Positions 1 to 11,149 of a DNA stretch of 64,000 nucleotides are shown here, in pieces (positions within the stretch are counted from its first letter, which is position 1; the number at the start of each line of letters is the position of its first letter). Where the stretch lies: assembly GCA_017410065.1 (NCBI GenBank), contig JAFQRL010000024.1, forward strand, positions 20,539 through 84,538, in the 5' to 3' direction. The position numbers and the translations under genes are program-made. Below the pieces are notes generated by a model. That model did not search any database. It was not told the DNA's origin and worked only from the letters and a program-made list of their open reading frames with translations. The stretch is from Clostridia bacterium. GTDB taxonomy: Bacteria > Bacillota > Clostridia > Oscillospirales > CAG-272.

Positions 1-1163
1 ACAAGCCCCTGCGCCGCCGCCTCCTCGTAGCCCGAGGTGCCGTTAAACTGCCCCGCACCGTAAAGGCCGCGCACCTTTTTCATCTCCAGAGTGGGATACA
101 TCTCTGTGGGGTCCACGCAGTCGTATTCGATAGCGTAAGCATAGCGCATTATCTCGGCATTTTCAAAGCCATCAAGGGATCTGAGCATCGCATATTGCAC
201 GTCGGTGGGCATTGAGGTGGAGAAGCCCTGAATATACATCTCCTCGGTGTCAAGTCCGCAGGGCTCAACGAATAGCTGATGGCGTGGCTTGTCCGCAAAG
301 CGAACGAGCTTTGTTTCAATAGAAGGGCAATAGCGAGGACCCTCGCCAATGATGTTGCCCGAATACATAGCCGAGCGGCTCATATTTTCATTGATAATTC
401 TGTGGGTCTCGGAATTGGTGTAGACAACGTGACACAACGCCTTGTTGACATCCTCCGCCTTCATCTCTCCCGAGCGCACCGAATAAGAGACAGGCTCCTC
501 CTCACCCCCCTGTACCTCAAGCCTTGAAAGGTCTATGGACCTTTTGTGGACTCTTGCGGGCGTGCCTGTTTTAAACCGCTGAAGGGTCAAGCCAAGGGAT
601 CTGAGCGAAGCCGAAAGCCCGCGAGCGGGCATCATACCGTCGGGGCCCGCCGAATAGACCTTGTCTCCAACGAAGATCTGGCTTTCAAGGAAGGTGCCGC
701 TGGCAATGATCGCCCGAGAACAGGACCAAACCTCCCCAAGATGGGTGCGAAGTCCCGAGACGTGTCTCGATTTGCCCTCCGTGAGTATCTCCACGATCTC
801 GGCTTGAATAAGCCTTAAGTTGGGCTCGGCTTCAAGGGTCGCCTTCATTATTCTCTTATACTCGGCGCGGTCCGCCTGAACTCGCTTTGAATGAACGGCG
901 GCACCCTTTCCGAGATTAAGTGTCCGCGACTGTATCGTTGCGCGGTCGGCGGCGTAGCCCATCTCTCCTCCGAGAGCGTCTATCTCAAACACAAGATGCC
1001 CCTTCGCGCTACCGCCGATAGAGGGGTTGCAGGGCATATTACCCACCGCATCAAGGTTGATGGTGAATAGCACGGTGTCAAGCCCCATTCGGGCGGCGGC
1101 AAGTGCCGCTTCTATTCCTGCGTGACCTGCACCGATCACCGCAACCTGACATTTAAGCTCCAT
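1..1163 (-). CDS. mnmG: MnmG (GidA), tRNA U34 modification enzyme, C-terminus cut by window edge
   Basis: FAD-dependent enzyme that, with MnmE, installs the (carboxymethyl)aminomethyl group on wobble uridine 34 of certain tRNAs. About 387 N-terminal residues are visible; the rest lies beyond the left edge. Translating the minus strand from the ATG at 1163 gives a Rossmann GAGHAG motif at residues 11-16 and the family signature NMPCNPSIGG at about 42-51, with open frame to the edge. A GGAG lies about 8 bases before the ATG. It follows ymdB by 20 bases on the same strand, so co-transcription is likely. An mnmG near parAB and dnaA is the usual origin-proximal arrangement. Confidence 0.95.
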   Translation of the reverse strand, partial: MELKCQVAVIGAGHAGIEAALAAARMGLDTVLFTINLDAVGNMPCNPSIGGSAKGHLVFEIDALGGEMGYAADRATIQSRTLNLGKGAAVHSKRVQADRAEYKRIMKATLEAEPNLRLIQAEIVEILTEGKSRHVSGLRTHLGEVWSCSRAIIASGTFLESQIFVGDKVYSAGPDGMMPARGLSASLRSLGLTLQRFKTGTPARVHKRSIDLSRLEVQGGEEEPVSYSVRSGEMKAEDVNKALCHVVYTNSETHRIINENMSRSAMYSGNIIGEGPRYCPSIETKLVRFADKPRHQLFVEPCGLDTEEMYIQGFSTSMPTDVQYAMLRSLDGFENAEIMRYAYAIEYDCVDPTEMYPTLEMKKVRGLYGAGQFNGTSGYEEAAAQGL

Positions 1164-1183
1164 ATATTTGCTCCAAAACGAAA

Positions 1184-1960
1184 TTATTTTATCTTAACGG
1201 GCTTAAAGCTTGTGACCTTGCCCGTGGCAGTATCCAAATTGAAAACAACGCCGTCGGCAACACAGGGTCCACATGCCGCCTTGAAGGAATGAGGAATATG
1301 AGTTCTCATTCTCTCAACCACGCGCCCCGAATCCATACCAAGAATACCGCCGCTCTCGCCGCACATTCCAACGTCGGTGATATACCCCGTACCCTTGGGG
1401 AGAATCTGCGCGTCAGCCGTCTGCACGTGGGTGTGAGTGCCGAAAATAACGTTGATTTTACCGTCGTACGCGTGAGCGATAGCAAGCTTCTCGCCTGTCG
1501 CCTCCGCGTGAATATCAAGCACGGAAAAATCGTATTTGCCCTCCATCTCCGAGAGCACCCTGTCTATCCACACAAAGGGCGAATCAAGCACAGGCTCGAT
1601 ATGAACGTTGCCCATAGCCGATATAACGAGCACGCGATAGCCGTTGCAGTCAAGGACGGTGTAGCCCCGCCCGGGAGCCACATCTCCGAAATTCACAGGT
1701 CGGAGTATCTCCGAATGTTCTTCAAGATAGCTGTGCGCCTTGAAGTTTCTCAAGGTATGATTTCCGCCCGTGATGCAGTCCGCCCCCGCCCTCGTGAGTA
1801 CCTCGGCAAGCTCCGCCGAAATACCTGTCACAAAGGAAGCGTTCTCTCCGTTCACAACGCAAAAATCCACCCTCTCAAGCTCGCGGAATTTCCAAAGCTT
1901 CCGCGAAAGATGCTCAACCCCCGAAGGGCTCGTTACGTCACCAATTACTAAAATTCTCAA
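1184..1960 (-). CDS. ymdB: YmdB-family metallophosphoesterase (TIGR00282)
   Basis: Probable cyclic-nucleotide phosphodiesterase of the YmdB family, 258 residues, the usual length. Visible metal-site motifs are GD at 7-8, NGEN at about 38-41, GGNHT at about 66-70, DIHAEAT at about 149-155 and GTHTHVQTADAQILPKGTG in the C-terminal half. The bases after GNHT read LRN where Bacillus has WDK, but the expected metal ligands are present. In Bacillus subtilis YmdB is needed for biofilm gene expression and lies next to rny; here too rny is the upstream gene, though separated by about 450 bases that hold a long palindrome. The substrate is inferred from the family only. Confidence 0.92.
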   Translation of the reverse strand: MRILVIGDVTSPSGVEHLSRKLWKFRELERVDFCVVNGENASFVTGISAELAEVLTRAGADCITGGNHTLRNFKAHSYLEEHSEILRPVNFGDVAPGRGYTVLDCNGYRVLVISAMGNVHIEPVLDSPFVWIDRVLSEMEGKYDFSVLDIHAEATGEKLAIAHAYDGKINVIFGTHTHVQTADAQILPKGTGYITDVGMCGESGGILGMDSGRVVERMRTHIPHSFKAACGPCVADGVVFNLDTATGKVTSFKPVKIK

Positions 1961-2408
1961 TTTCTAACTCTTTTCTATCCGCATATTATAAACCGCGGCA
2001 AAATAAATACTAAAATACTTACAAAAGTGAATACTAAAATAAATACTAAAATAAAATATTGTTTTCAAAAACTAATATTTAAGCCATATTTGCAAACTAT
2101 CATTTACATATTATAACTTTTTCAATAATTTTCAAAAATCACGCGCCAAATAAAATCCAAATAAAATCAATAAATTAAGGCCACCCCAAGCACTCGCCCG
2201 AGGCAGCCTCATTTTGCCCGATCCCGAGCCGAATATTTAATTTGAAATCACTTCAACATCTGCTTCGCAAACCGCAAAACTACCACCGTCTCTAAAACAA
2301 ACTTGTATTTAATCCAACTCGTAATTTTTGAGGCTATGCGAAGATTTTTCCGGCGCCAGCCGTACTGGCGTACGGCAAGCCGAAAAACTCTGACGCAGAG
2401 ACCAAAAA
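1961..2408. other. Non-coding gap between rny and ymdB
   Basis: No convincing gene. The left part, about 1970-2170, is very AT-rich, with repeated 'aaatactaaaat' words at 2005-2055 but no clear promoter. The right part holds the palindromic element at 2322-2411. On the minus strand this is the region between the rny stop and the ymdB start. Confidence 0.6.
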
Positions 2409-2411
2409 TTA
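2322..2411. repeat. Long imperfect palindrome at the 3' end of rny
   Basis: The ends TAATTTTTG and CAAAAATTA are perfect inverted complements. The arms continue as an imperfect stem of about 32 bases, and the centre has a perfect GCCGTAC/GTACGGC stem with a 4-base loop. The right end overlaps the rny stop codon, so it could act as a 3' terminator or processing structure for rny mRNA. The layout, a long imperfect stem with a centre built around GTAC or GTATAC, resembles the gene-end elements at 37895 and 54476, but sequence identity is low. Confidence 0.6.
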
Positions 2412-3953
2412 CTTGGCATAGTCAATGTGACGCGATTCGCGGATAACACTCACCTTAATCTGTCCCGGATAATCAAGCTCGTTCTCGATCTTCTTGGCAA
2501 TATCGCGGGCAAGAAGCTTCATCTTGTCGTCGCTGACCATCTCGGGCTTGACCATAATTCTGACCTCACGGCCAGCCTGGATAGCGAAGGTCTTTTCGAT
2601 GCCCTCGAAGCCGCCTGCGACCTCCTCAAGCTTCTGAAGTCTCTTGATGTAGTTTTCAACGTCCTCACGGCGAGCACCGGGTCTTGCCGCGCTGATAGCG
2701 TCTGCCGCCTGAACGATGAAATCGATAACCGTGACAGGCTCAACGTCGTTGTGGTGAGACTCAATAGCGCGGATAACGTCCTTATTCTCGCGATACTTAT
2801 TAGCGATATCAACACCGAGCTGAACGTGAGAGCCCTCGACCTCGGCGGTAACAGCTTTACCGATATCGTGAAGAAGACCTGCTCTGCGCGCGAGAGTTAC
2901 GTCAGCACCCATCTCGTCTGCAATAACGCCCGAAAGCATAGACACCTCAATGGAGTGACGAAGCGCGTTCTGACCGTAGGAGGTGCGGTACTTCATCCTA
3001 CCGAGGAGCTTGATAAGCTCGGGATGGAGACCGTGAACACCTGTTTCAAACACAGCCTTTTCGCCTGCCTGCTTGATCGCGTTGTCTACCTCACGGCGAG
3101 CCTTCTCAACCATCTCCTCAATTCTTGCGGGATGAATTCTGCCGTCGCCGACAAGCTTTTCAAGAGCGATCCTTGCCACCTCGCGGCGAATGGGATCAAA
3201 GCCCGAAACTGTGATAACGTCGGGCGTGTCGTCAATAATAAGCTCAACACCTGTGAGATTTTCAATAGTGCGGATGTTTCTTCCCTCGCGACCGATAATT
3301 CTACCCTTCATTTCATCGTTGGGTATCTGTACCACCGAGATAGCAACCTCGCTTACGTGGTCTGCGGCGCATCTCTGAATAGCAAGAGAGAGAATATCCT
3401 TTGCCTTGGAATCAGCCTCATCCTTGAATTTAGCCTCATACTCGGCGATCTTAAGAGCGGTCTCGTGCTGCATCTCGCTATCAAGCCTTGCAACGAGCTC
3501 TGCCTTTGCATCCTCGCGGCTGAGACCTGCTATCTTTTCAAGCATAGCAAGCTGACCCTCAAGGGTCTTTCTGATCTCCTCGCCAACTCTTTCAGCCTCT
3601 GCCTGCTTTTCCGCAAGCTTGGCCTCCTTTCTCTCCATACCCTCGATCTTTGCATCAAGGGTCTCCTCCTTCTGAGTTACCCTGCGTTCAAGGCGAGACA
3701 CCTCCTTGCGTCTTTCCTTGATATCAATGTCAGCATCTTTCTTTAACTGGAATATTTCTTCCTTTGCTGCAATAATAGATTCCTTTTTAGTGCTTTCAGC
3801 ATTTTTGATAGCGTCCTCAAGGATCTTCTTTGCCTGCTCGGTAGCAGAGCCAAGCTTCTTTTCGGCACTCATTTTACGAACGATAACGCCAACGCCAACG
3901 CCAACAACGAGCATAGCCGCGGCGATAACGATTGCGATCCAAATAGCGATCAT
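2409..3953 (-). CDS. rny: Ribonuclease Y
   Basis: Membrane-anchored endoribonuclease that initiates mRNA decay in Bacillota. The 514-residue protein has a single N-terminal membrane helix (about 3-25), a long Lys/Glu-rich coiled coil (about 30-200), a KH RNA-binding domain with [15 protein letters not shown] (about 215-230), and an HD phosphohydrolase domain with LLHDIGKAV (about 365). Length and order are typical. A strong AGGAGGT precedes the ATG. A consensus promoter lies about 160 bases upstream, leaving a leader with a TCCCG/CGGGA hairpin. ymdB and mnmG follow on the same strand. Confidence 0.97.
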   Translation of the reverse strand: MIAIWIAIVIAAAMLVVGVGVGVIVRKMSAEKKLGSATEQAKKILEDAIKNAESTKKESIIAAKEEIFQLKKDADIDIKERRKEVSRLERRVTQKEETLDAKIEGMERKEAKLAEKQAEAERVGEEIRKTLEGQLAMLEKIAGLSREDAKAELVARLDSEMQHETALKIAEYEAKFKDEADSKAKDILSLAIQRCAADHVSEVAISVVQIPNDEMKGRIIGREGRNIRTIENLTGVELIIDDTPDVITVSGFDPIRREVARIALEKLVGDGRIHPARIEEMVEKARREVDNAIKQAGEKAVFETGVHGLHPELIKLLGRMKYRTSYGQNALRHSIEVSMLSGVIADEMGADVTLARRAGLLHDIGKAVTAEVEGSHVQLGVDIANKYRENKDVIRAIESHHNDVEPVTVIDFIVQAADAISAARPGARREDVENYIKRLQKLEEVAGGFEGIEKTFAIQAGREVRIMVKPEMVSDDKMKLLARDIAKKIENELDYPGQIKVSVIRESRHIDYAK

Positions 3954-4111
3954 TTTCTTACCTCCTTCTGATTTACTTTAGCAAAGGCTCGGGGACGTGC
4001 CCGAAATACGCCCTTGCCGTGAAATCGAAATCCCGATTTTTGTCGGGAATAATAAATTTTGTTGATATGGCAGAAACTAAAGAAAGAAACATACTCCCAC
4101 CATACATATTA

Positions 4112-4140
4112 ATTATATAATACTTTACGCGCAAAGTCAA
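4112..4140 (-). promoter_or_regulatory. SigA-type promoter of rny
   Basis: On the minus strand TTGACT and TATAAT are separated by 17 bases, a consensus housekeeping promoter about 160 bases before the rny start codon. Confidence 0.75.
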
Positions 4141-4308
4141 GAAGATTTTAAAACAAAATATTTTACACCCCAAATTTTATCAAAAATTCCCATTTCAAAA
4201 GCCGATTTTCCAAGAAAATTATGTAAACTATCTTTTACATTTATGCACCGCCCCGATTTTTTATCTACCTATATATATAATTTAGCGATCTGCTCTCTAC
4301 CCTATCCA

Positions 4309-4452
4309 AATCAGCCGCAGGCTGTATGGCATCAGCCCAATGGGCTGTATATTTGCTATTCGTCGGTCGTACACGCCGAATAACGCAAGATACCGTTAAA
4401 AACGGTATGCATCACGGCACAGCCGCGTATATCATCAGCCGTAGGCTGCATC
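4309..4452. repeat. Array of short hairpin units, first cluster
   Basis: Tandem units of about 21-25 bases share a frame of the kind 'ATCAGCC..GGCTGTAT(GG)C'. Each contains a small perfect stem whose bases differ from unit to unit, for example AGCC/GGCT, AGCCC/GGGCT and ACCGTT/AACGGT. Stem bases change in compensating pairs while flanks stay constant. It lies in the gene-free gap between the rny promoter and the hrcA operon. Confidence 0.7.
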
Positions 4453-4458
4453 CCTCCC

Positions 4459-4670
4459 TGTCATCCTGAGCCTGTCGAAGTTTTGCGAACGAGGAGCGAG
4501 CAAAACCGAGGAGCAAAGCGACGAAGGGATCTCGCCCGACCCATATCTCGGGATAAAGAAAACTAACGTCAAATCCGCTCAACGAGCGGTATCTCTCCGT
4601 CCGAGATCCGACCGCAAGCGGTCGCCCTTCGGGTTTCGGCTTCGGGCTCTGCCCTCCGCTCAAGATGACA
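4459..4670. repeat. Inverted-repeat element with TGTCATCCTGAGC ends
   Basis: The 13-base ends TGTCATCCTGAGC and GCTCAAGATGACA are inverted complements with one mismatch. Together they enclose about 212 bp containing several small hairpins such as GACCGCAAGCGGTC. Ends of this kind are widespread in bacterial intergenic repeats. No coding capacity is believable. It sits between two hairpin arrays. Confidence 0.65.
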
Positions 4671-4712
4671 GCGGACGGTGCGCACCCCACAGGATAAATC
4701 AAGCTAACGTCA

Positions 4713-4893
4713 AATCAGCCGCAGGCTGTATGGAATCCAACTCACAGAGATGGTATGGAATCCGCAAAGCGGTATGGCATCAGCCCATCGGGCTGTATGG
4801 AATCTATCTCGTAGAGATAGTGTGGAATCCGTGCTCTGCACGGTATGGCATCAAGGCGCAAGCCTTGTATGAAATCCTCGAAGCGCTATACTT
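4713..4893. repeat. Array of short hairpin units, second cluster
   Basis: About eight consecutive units of 19-25 bases, each of the form '(A/C)ATC-stem-loop-stem-GTATGG'. Stems include AGCCgcaGGCT, CCGCaaaGCGG, AGCCCatcGGGCT, CTATCTCgtaGAGATAG, CGTGCtctGCACG and AAGGCgcaAGCCTT. The flanks are near-constant while the stems differ and stay paired. There are no spacers of CRISPR type and no cas genes. Confidence 0.75.
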
Positions 4894-4959
4894 TTAGCAC
4901 TTTGTCGAATAGTGGGCTAAATATTAACACAAAATTCATAATTTTTCTTGGCTAAACCA

Positions 4960-4988
4960 TTGACTTTTATTTAAAATTAGGGTATATT
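4960..4988 (+). promoter_or_regulatory. SigA-type promoter of the hrcA operon
   Basis: TTGACT and TATATT are separated by 17 bases. Transcription would start near 4995, just before the CIRCE operator, so that bound HrcA can block it. Confidence 0.85.
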
Positions 4989-5001
4989 ATATATGCATTG
5001 A

Positions 5002-5028
5002 TTAGCACTCTATCAATGTAAGTGCTAA
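5002..5028 (+). promoter_or_regulatory. CIRCE operator (HrcA binding site)
   Basis: TTAGCACTC, nine bases, AAGTGCTAA. The consensus is TTAGCACTC-N9-GAGTGCTAA, so one base differs. Its position between the promoter and hrcA predicts that HrcA represses its own operon until heat shock. Confidence 0.95.
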
Positions 5029-5054
5029 AATTCAAAGAAAAGAGGCAGATAAAA

Positions 5055-6122
5055 GTGGATGATTCAAGACTCACCCCGCGAAAAATGCAAATTCTCCGCG
5101 CGATAGTTGACGCACATATCAATCACGGCGAGCCTGTCGGCTCAAAATATCTGTCGCAGGACGTTCACATCTCCGCTTCCCCCGCCACCATCAGAAACGA
5201 AATGGCAGAGCTTGAGGAGATGGGATACCTCGTTCAGCCCCACACCTCGGCAGGCAGAGTTCCCTCCGAGCTTGGCTATAAATACTACGTTGACGCGCTT
5301 GTGCGCCAATATGCAGACACAAAGGCGGAGATAGACGAAATAAATCAGCTTCTCTCCTATAAGCTCACGGCGATGGACGAGATACTCTCCCAGGTCTCCC
5401 GTCTTGCGGCATCCTTCACAGACTACACAGGCATTGCCTTCAAGTCGGGCTTCGGCAAGGTGCGCATAAGTCAATTCAAGAGCGTGCTGCTCTCTCAAAG
5501 AGATTTTCTCTTGGTTATGACCTTCGATAGCGAAACGGTTAAAACGAAGACCATACACCTCCCCTTCGTTCTCACGGAGGACACGCTCCGCAGATTCACC
5601 GAGGCGGCGAACATCTATCTTGTGAACCTGACGAGCGAGGAGATCACGATGCCCATCATCGTTAAGCTTGAAGCTCTTATGGGCTCCTCGGGAGCGATGG
5701 TACACCCCACGGTCAAGGCGATCTACGAAACAATGAGCGAGCTTGATTCGGCAGACGTTAAGCTTGACGGTGTCACAAAGCTTCTCAACTATCCCGAATA
5801 TTCCGACGTTTCGGATTTCAGAAATCTGCTCGGTGTCCTTGAGGAAAAGGATAAGCTGATGGACGTTATCTCCACACAGAACACCTCGGACGACGGCATC
5901 CACGTCTACATCGGCGCAGACGACGAAAGTGCGGGAATGAAAAACACAACTCTGATATTCAAAAACATAAATATCGGTGGCAAGCAGCTATCCGTTGGCG
6001 TTATCGGACCGAAGCGAATGAATTATTCCAAGGTTATTGAAATGCTGAACGGACTTGCAAACGGAATAGACCGACTGTTTTGCGACGGTGCTCTGCTAAC
6101 AGACGGAAAAGACGACAGCTAA
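5055..6122 (+). CDS. hrcA: Heat-inducible transcription repressor HrcA
   Basis: Repressor of class I heat-shock genes. The protein has an N-terminal winged-helix DNA-binding domain (about 1-80, with SPATIRNEMAELEEMGYL) and a GAF-like dimerisation domain. The start chosen is GTG at 5055, giving 355 residues that begin DDSRLTPRKMQILRAIV after the initiator, with GAGGC upstream. An in-frame upstream start at 5022 would lie inside the CIRCE site and is unlikely. First gene of hrcA-grpE-dnaK-dnaJ, autoregulated through CIRCE; grpE follows after 15 bases. Confidence 0.95.
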   Translation: MDDSRLTPRKMQILRAIVDAHINHGEPVGSKYLSQDVHISASPATIRNEMAELEEMGYLVQPHTSAGRVPSELGYKYYVDALVRQYADTKAEIDEINQLLSYKLTAMDEILSQVSRLAASFTDYTGIAFKSGFGKVRISQFKSVLLSQRDFLLVMTFDSETVKTKTIHLPFVLTEDTLRRFTEAANIYLVNLTSEEITMPIIVKLEALMGSSGAMVHPTVKAIYETMSELDSADVKLDGVTKLLNYPEYSDVSDFRNLLGVLEEKDKLMDVISTQNTSDDGIHVYIGADDESAGMKNTTLIFKNINIGGKQLSVGVIGPKRMNYSKVIEMLNGLANGIDRLFCDGALLTDGKDDS

Positions 6123-6137
6123 GAAAGGAAGGCGGAG

Positions 6138-6689
6138 ATGGAAGAGATAAAGGTCAGCCCGGAGGATGAGGTAAAGGCGGAGTCGCCCGAGACCGACTCT
6201 CCCGAGGCGGAAGCAAAAAAAGCAAAAAAGAAAAGCGAAAAGAAGGATCTTGCGGTAGAGGTCGCAAGGCTTGAGGGCGAGCTTGCCGAGCAGCAGGATA
6301 AATACCTGCGTATGGCGGCTGAATACGATAACTTCAGGCGTCGTTCAAGAGAAGAGCGCGAGGGTGTTTACGAGGGTGCACTCGGAGACACGGTCGCAGA
6401 GCTTCTCCCCATCATAGATAATCTTGACAGAGCCGCACTTTACGACGACGGCGAGAAGGTCAAGGATGGTCTTGTGATGATCGCAAAGTCGGTAGAGCAG
6501 GTCTTCGCAAAGCTCGGAGTTGAAAGCTTCGGCGCGGTCGGCGAGACCTTTGATCCCAATATTCACAATGCGGTCCTTCACGTTGAGGATGACTCTCTTG
6601 GTGAGGGTGAGATCGTTGAAGTATTCCAGAAGGGATATAGAAAAGGTAAGCACATAATTCGCTTCGCAATGGTTAAAACCGCTAACTAA
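6138..6689 (+). CDS. grpE: GrpE nucleotide exchange factor
   Basis: Cochaperone that releases ADP from DnaK. 183 residues: a charged, disordered Glu/Lys-rich N-terminus (1-45), a long dimerising helix (about 46-90, with YLRMAAEYDNFRRR), and the C-terminal beta domain, with family motifs FDPNIHNAVLHVED and VFQKGYRKGKHIIRFAMV. Second gene of the CIRCE-controlled operon; dnaK starts about 110 bases later after an AT-rich gap. Length is normal. Confidence 0.96.
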   Translation: MEEIKVSPEDEVKAESPETDSPEAEAKKAKKKSEKKDLAVEVARLEGELAEQQDKYLRMAAEYDNFRRRSREEREGVYEGALGDTVAELLPIIDNLDRAALYDDGEKVKDGLVMIAKSVEQVFAKLGVESFGAVGETFDPNIHNAVLHVEDDSLGEGEIVEVFQKGYRKGKHIIRFAMVKTAN

Positions 6690-6792
6690 AGTTTACAAAT
6701 CAGCCGATTTAAGCAAACCTTTCGGCAAAAGCAAAAAATCAAATAAAAACAAAATAATAAAAAACATCTTTATATAATAAGGGAGATTTTAA

Positions 6793-8625
<1,833 letters not shown>

Positions 8626-8692
8626 CATTGCCTCGGGTGAAAAACGCCCACGGTAAAGCCGTGACGGCATTTACAAAAATACCCAAATATTT

Positions 8693-8723
8693 TGTAGGGC
8701 GACCTCAATTGGCTCGCCCTACA
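8693..8723. repeat. Perfect hairpin TGTAGGGCGA/TCGCCCTACA between dnaK and dnaJ
   Basis: Ten-base perfect arms around an 11-base loop, preceded by a smaller CACGG/CCGTG hairpin at about 8649. There is no U-run, so it is not a clear terminator; it could tune dnaK versus dnaJ mRNA levels. A related GGGCGACC hairpin occurs at 63833. Confidence 0.6.
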
Positions 8724-8808
8724 AGTGTGTTTACAAGCTAATTAATTATTTAGTTTTTGTAAACAATAATTGTCAAAACTCCATATTTTAACGCAACAAG
8801 GTGCTATT

Positions 8809-9951
8809 ATGGCAGATAACAAAAGAGATTATTATGAGGTCCTCGGCGTATCAAAGGATGCGGGAGAGGACGAAATAAAAAAGGCATACAGACAGCTTGC
8901 AAAGAAGTATCACCCCGATATGAACCCAGGGGATGCGGAGGCAGAGGTCAAGTTCAAGGAGGTCAACGAGGCATACGCGGTCCTCTCGGATTCCGAGAAG
9001 CGTTCAAAGTACGACCGCTTCGGTCACGCGGCTTTTGATCCCTCTTCAGGCGGAGGCGGCTCGGGCTTCGGTGGCTTTGGCGGCTTCGGCGCGGACTTTG
9101 ATTTTGGCGATATCTTCTCCTCCTTCTTCGGCGGCGGAGGCGGCAGAGGCTCAAGGTCAAATGCGCCCAGAGAGGGCGACGACGTGGCGGCACGTGTCTC
9201 AATTTCCTTTGATGAAGCAGTTTTCGGATGCAAAAAGGAGATCAATTTTGCTCGCATTGAGGCTTGCGGCGAATGTTCGGGCTCGGGCGCGGCAAAGGGG
9301 TCAACTCCCGAGGTCTGCCAGACCTGTCACGGCAGAGGTCAGGTAACGGTGCAGAAGCAGACCCTCCTCGGTTATATGCAGACTCAGCAGGCGTGCTCCA
9401 ACTGTCGCGGCTCGGGTAAGATCATCAAGAACCCCTGCTCCAACTGTAACGGCAAGGGCAGGATCAAGATCAATAAAAAGCTTGAGGTCAAGATCCCCGC
9501 GGGCATAGATAATATGCAGAATATTATTTTGAGGGGACAGGGCTCAGCAGGATATAACGGCGGCTCCAGCGGCGATCTCATCATTGAGGTGAGAGTGAAG
9601 GAGGATAAGATCTTCACTCGCGAGGGCACGAACGTTTACTGTGACATCCCCATCAGCTTCGCCGAGGCAACTCTGGGTGCTGAGATCGATATCCCGGTTC
9701 TCGGCGGTAAGACCGAGAAATTCAAGGTTCCCGAGGGCACGCAAAGCGGAAGCTCCTTCACCGTTCGCGGCAAGGGTATTCCCCACGTTAATTCGGGCAG
9801 ACGGGGCGACCTTATCATAACCGTCAATATCGAGACTCCGAAGAACCTTTCCAAGGAGCAAAAGGAGCTGCTTGAAAAGTTCTCCGCATCTCTTTCGGAG
9901 AGCAACACAAAAACAAGGCAAAGCTTCTTCTCAAAGCTCTTTAATAAATAA
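8809..9951 (+). CDS. dnaJ: Chaperone DnaJ (Hsp40)
   Basis: DnaK cochaperone, 380 residues from the ATG at 8809, which has AAGG upstream; a longer reading from 8770 adds 13 residues without a ribosome site. J domain at about 5-68 with the HPD motif in KKYHPDMN, a Gly/Phe-rich linker (about 75-125), four CxxCxGxG zinc motifs ([32 protein letters not shown]), and two C-terminal beta domains. The last residues read FFSKLFNK, close to the end of the HTH protein at 18948. Last gene of the heat-shock operon, followed by a terminator. Confidence 0.97.
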   Translation: MADNKRDYYEVLGVSKDAGEDEIKKAYRQLAKKYHPDMNPGDAEAEVKFKEVNEAYAVLSDSEKRSKYDRFGHAAFDPSSGGGGSGFGGFGGFGADFDFGDIFSSFFGGGGGRGSRSNAPREGDDVAARVSISFDEAVFGCKKEINFARIEACGECSGSGAAKGSTPEVCQTCHGRGQVTVQKQTLLGYMQTQQACSNCRGSGKIIKNPCSNCNGKGRIKINKKLEVKIPAGIDNMQNIILRGQGSAGYNGGSSGDLIIEVRVKEDKIFTREGTNVYCDIPISFAEATLGAEIDIPVLGGKTEKFKVPEGTQSGSSFTVRGKGIPHVNSGRRGDLIITVNIETPKNLSKEQKELLEKFSASLSESNTKTRQSFFSKLFNK

Positions 9952-9980
9952 AAGAAAACACAAAAATCAACTAAAAAAGC

Positions 9981-10044
9981 AAAAAAGTCCATACCCGTGT
10001 TGAGTTTTCGAGGTTTTTCCTCGTCTCTCGGGATGGACTTTTTT
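9981..10044 (+). terminator. Terminator after dnaJ
   Basis: AAAAAAGTCCAT..CCCG pairs with CGGG..ATGGACTTTTTT, followed by a U-run. The stem reads well in both directions, so it may also end the convergent phosphatase transcript. Confidence 0.85.
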
Positions 10045-10052
10045 AATATTTA

Positions 10053-10207
10053 GCCAATACCAACCTAAATCGAATACGCCTAAAGCTATATAAATTCACG
10101 CTATTTCCCGAAATTTTGAAGTAATATGCGGATATTGCAAGAAATTTTGGCGCATTACTCGGGAAAATATGCAGATTAAAACGTGTTCAATTTAGGTTGG
10201 CATTGGC
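10053..10207. mobile_element. 155-bp MITE-like element flanked by TA
   Basis: The ends GCCAATACCAACCTAAAT and ATTTAGGTTGGCATTGGC are inverted complements with one mismatch, bordered by TA on both sides. TA duplication is typical of Tc1/mariner (IS630)-type non-autonomous elements. The inside contains a second imperfect inverted repeat (TCCCGAAAT..CTCGGGA). The right end abuts, and its flanking TA supplies part of, the stop codon of the phosphatase gene. The same end sequence recurs at 63780. No transposase gene is in the window. Confidence 0.75.
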
Positions 10208-10863
10208 TAACCGACGATGACCTTCGTTATACCGATATCCGCAAGGTGCTCGTCGTGAGAATATTCGATGGGGGAGAGCTTCTCGCCGTCAAACTCGGCG
10301 ACCGAATAGGATGCGTTGGATGGGAACGGAATCTTTTCCACTATATCCTCGGGAGCAACGCCGCAAATGATAGACCAGAAGCCACGAATAACGGCGGCGT
10401 GGGCGGCAATAAGCAGAGTCTTGCCCATATTCTCTGAGGCAATTTTCATAACCGTTTGATAAAACCTGCGGCTACCCTCCATTGTGCTCTCGCCATTTGG
10501 GAAAACGAAAGTGCCAAAGCCGCCGTGCCAATCCTCCTTGAACACTTTCTCACCGTACTTTTCAATTATCTCGTCAACGTGCTTCCCTTCCCAGTCGCCA
10601 ACGTAGAGCTCACGAAGTCCGTGGTCGGTGTGAACCGTCATACCGCGCAGGTCGGCGTGAGCCTTTGCCGTGTTGTATGCCCTTTGAAGGCTGCTGGAAT
10701 AGATCTTATCAAGCTTGACCTTCGAGAGAGCCTCGGCGGTCGCGCGAGCCTGCTTGTATCCGTGCTCCGATAGGTCGAGATCTGTGTGCCCTAAGAACAT
10801 TTTGTTTTTATTTCCAATGCTTTCGCCGTGTCTCACAAGGTAGATCAATGTTTTTTCGCTCAT
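10207..10863 (-). CDS. Histidine phosphatase family protein (phosphoglycerate mutase-like)
   Basis: Cytosolic histidine phosphatase, 218 residues from the ATG at 10863 (GGAG five bases upstream; an earlier ATG at 10890 lacks a site). The catalytic RHGES lies near the N-terminus (about 11-15), the second-half motif ELYVGDWEG follows, and the second catalytic His is in IAAHAAVIRG. These fit the branch-1 superfamily containing cobalamin and general sugar-phosphate phosphatases; the substrate cannot be told. The stop codon coincides with the end of the MITE at 10053-10207, so the native C-terminus may have been altered. Single-gene transcript with its own promoter. Confidence 0.88.
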   Translation of the reverse strand: MSEKTLIYLVRHGESIGNKNKMFLGHTDLDLSEHGYKQARATAEALSKVKLDKIYSSSLQRAYNTAKAHADLRGMTVHTDHGLRELYVGDWEGKHVDEIIEKYGEKVFKEDWHGGFGTFVFPNGESTMEGSRRFYQTVMKIASENMGKTLLIAAHAAVIRGFWSIICGVAPEDIVEKIPFPSNASYSVAEFDGEKLSPIEYSHDEHLADIGITKVIVG

Positions 10864-11005
10864 TACGTCTCCAAATTCAAATTTATGCATATTACCAACG
10901 AATATTCATTCATCAATTCGAAAATAATTTTCTTTGAGAAATCATTCAAAATATAAAATGCATAATTATGCATAATTTTTATAATTGATTTATTTTTTCA
11001 ATGAT

Positions 11006-11034
11006 ATTATACATCACACCTTCCTTTTTGTCAA
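11006..11034 (-). promoter_or_regulatory. SigA-type promoter of the histidine phosphatase gene
   Basis: On the minus strand TTGACA and TATAAT are separated by 17 bases, about 140 bases upstream of the start codon. Confidence 0.8.
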
Positions 11035-11149
11035 GCAAATAAGGATGAAGAAAGGTGTTTTTTATTTCAAAATATCACGTATTTTTCAGATCACGGCAAA
11101 GGTATTTCGGCCGAATTGCAAAAAAATCCTGCCGAATAATAATTTTTTC

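Noticed and set aside
2427..3746. 439-codon plus-strand ORF opposite RNase Y
   Set aside because: It is the mirror of a clear rny coding frame; composition and lack of a ribosome site show it is a shadow.
4713..4893. Regularly spaced repeats considered as a CRISPR array
   Set aside because: Units are hairpins with near-constant flanks, there are no 30-base unique spacers, and no cas gene is present.
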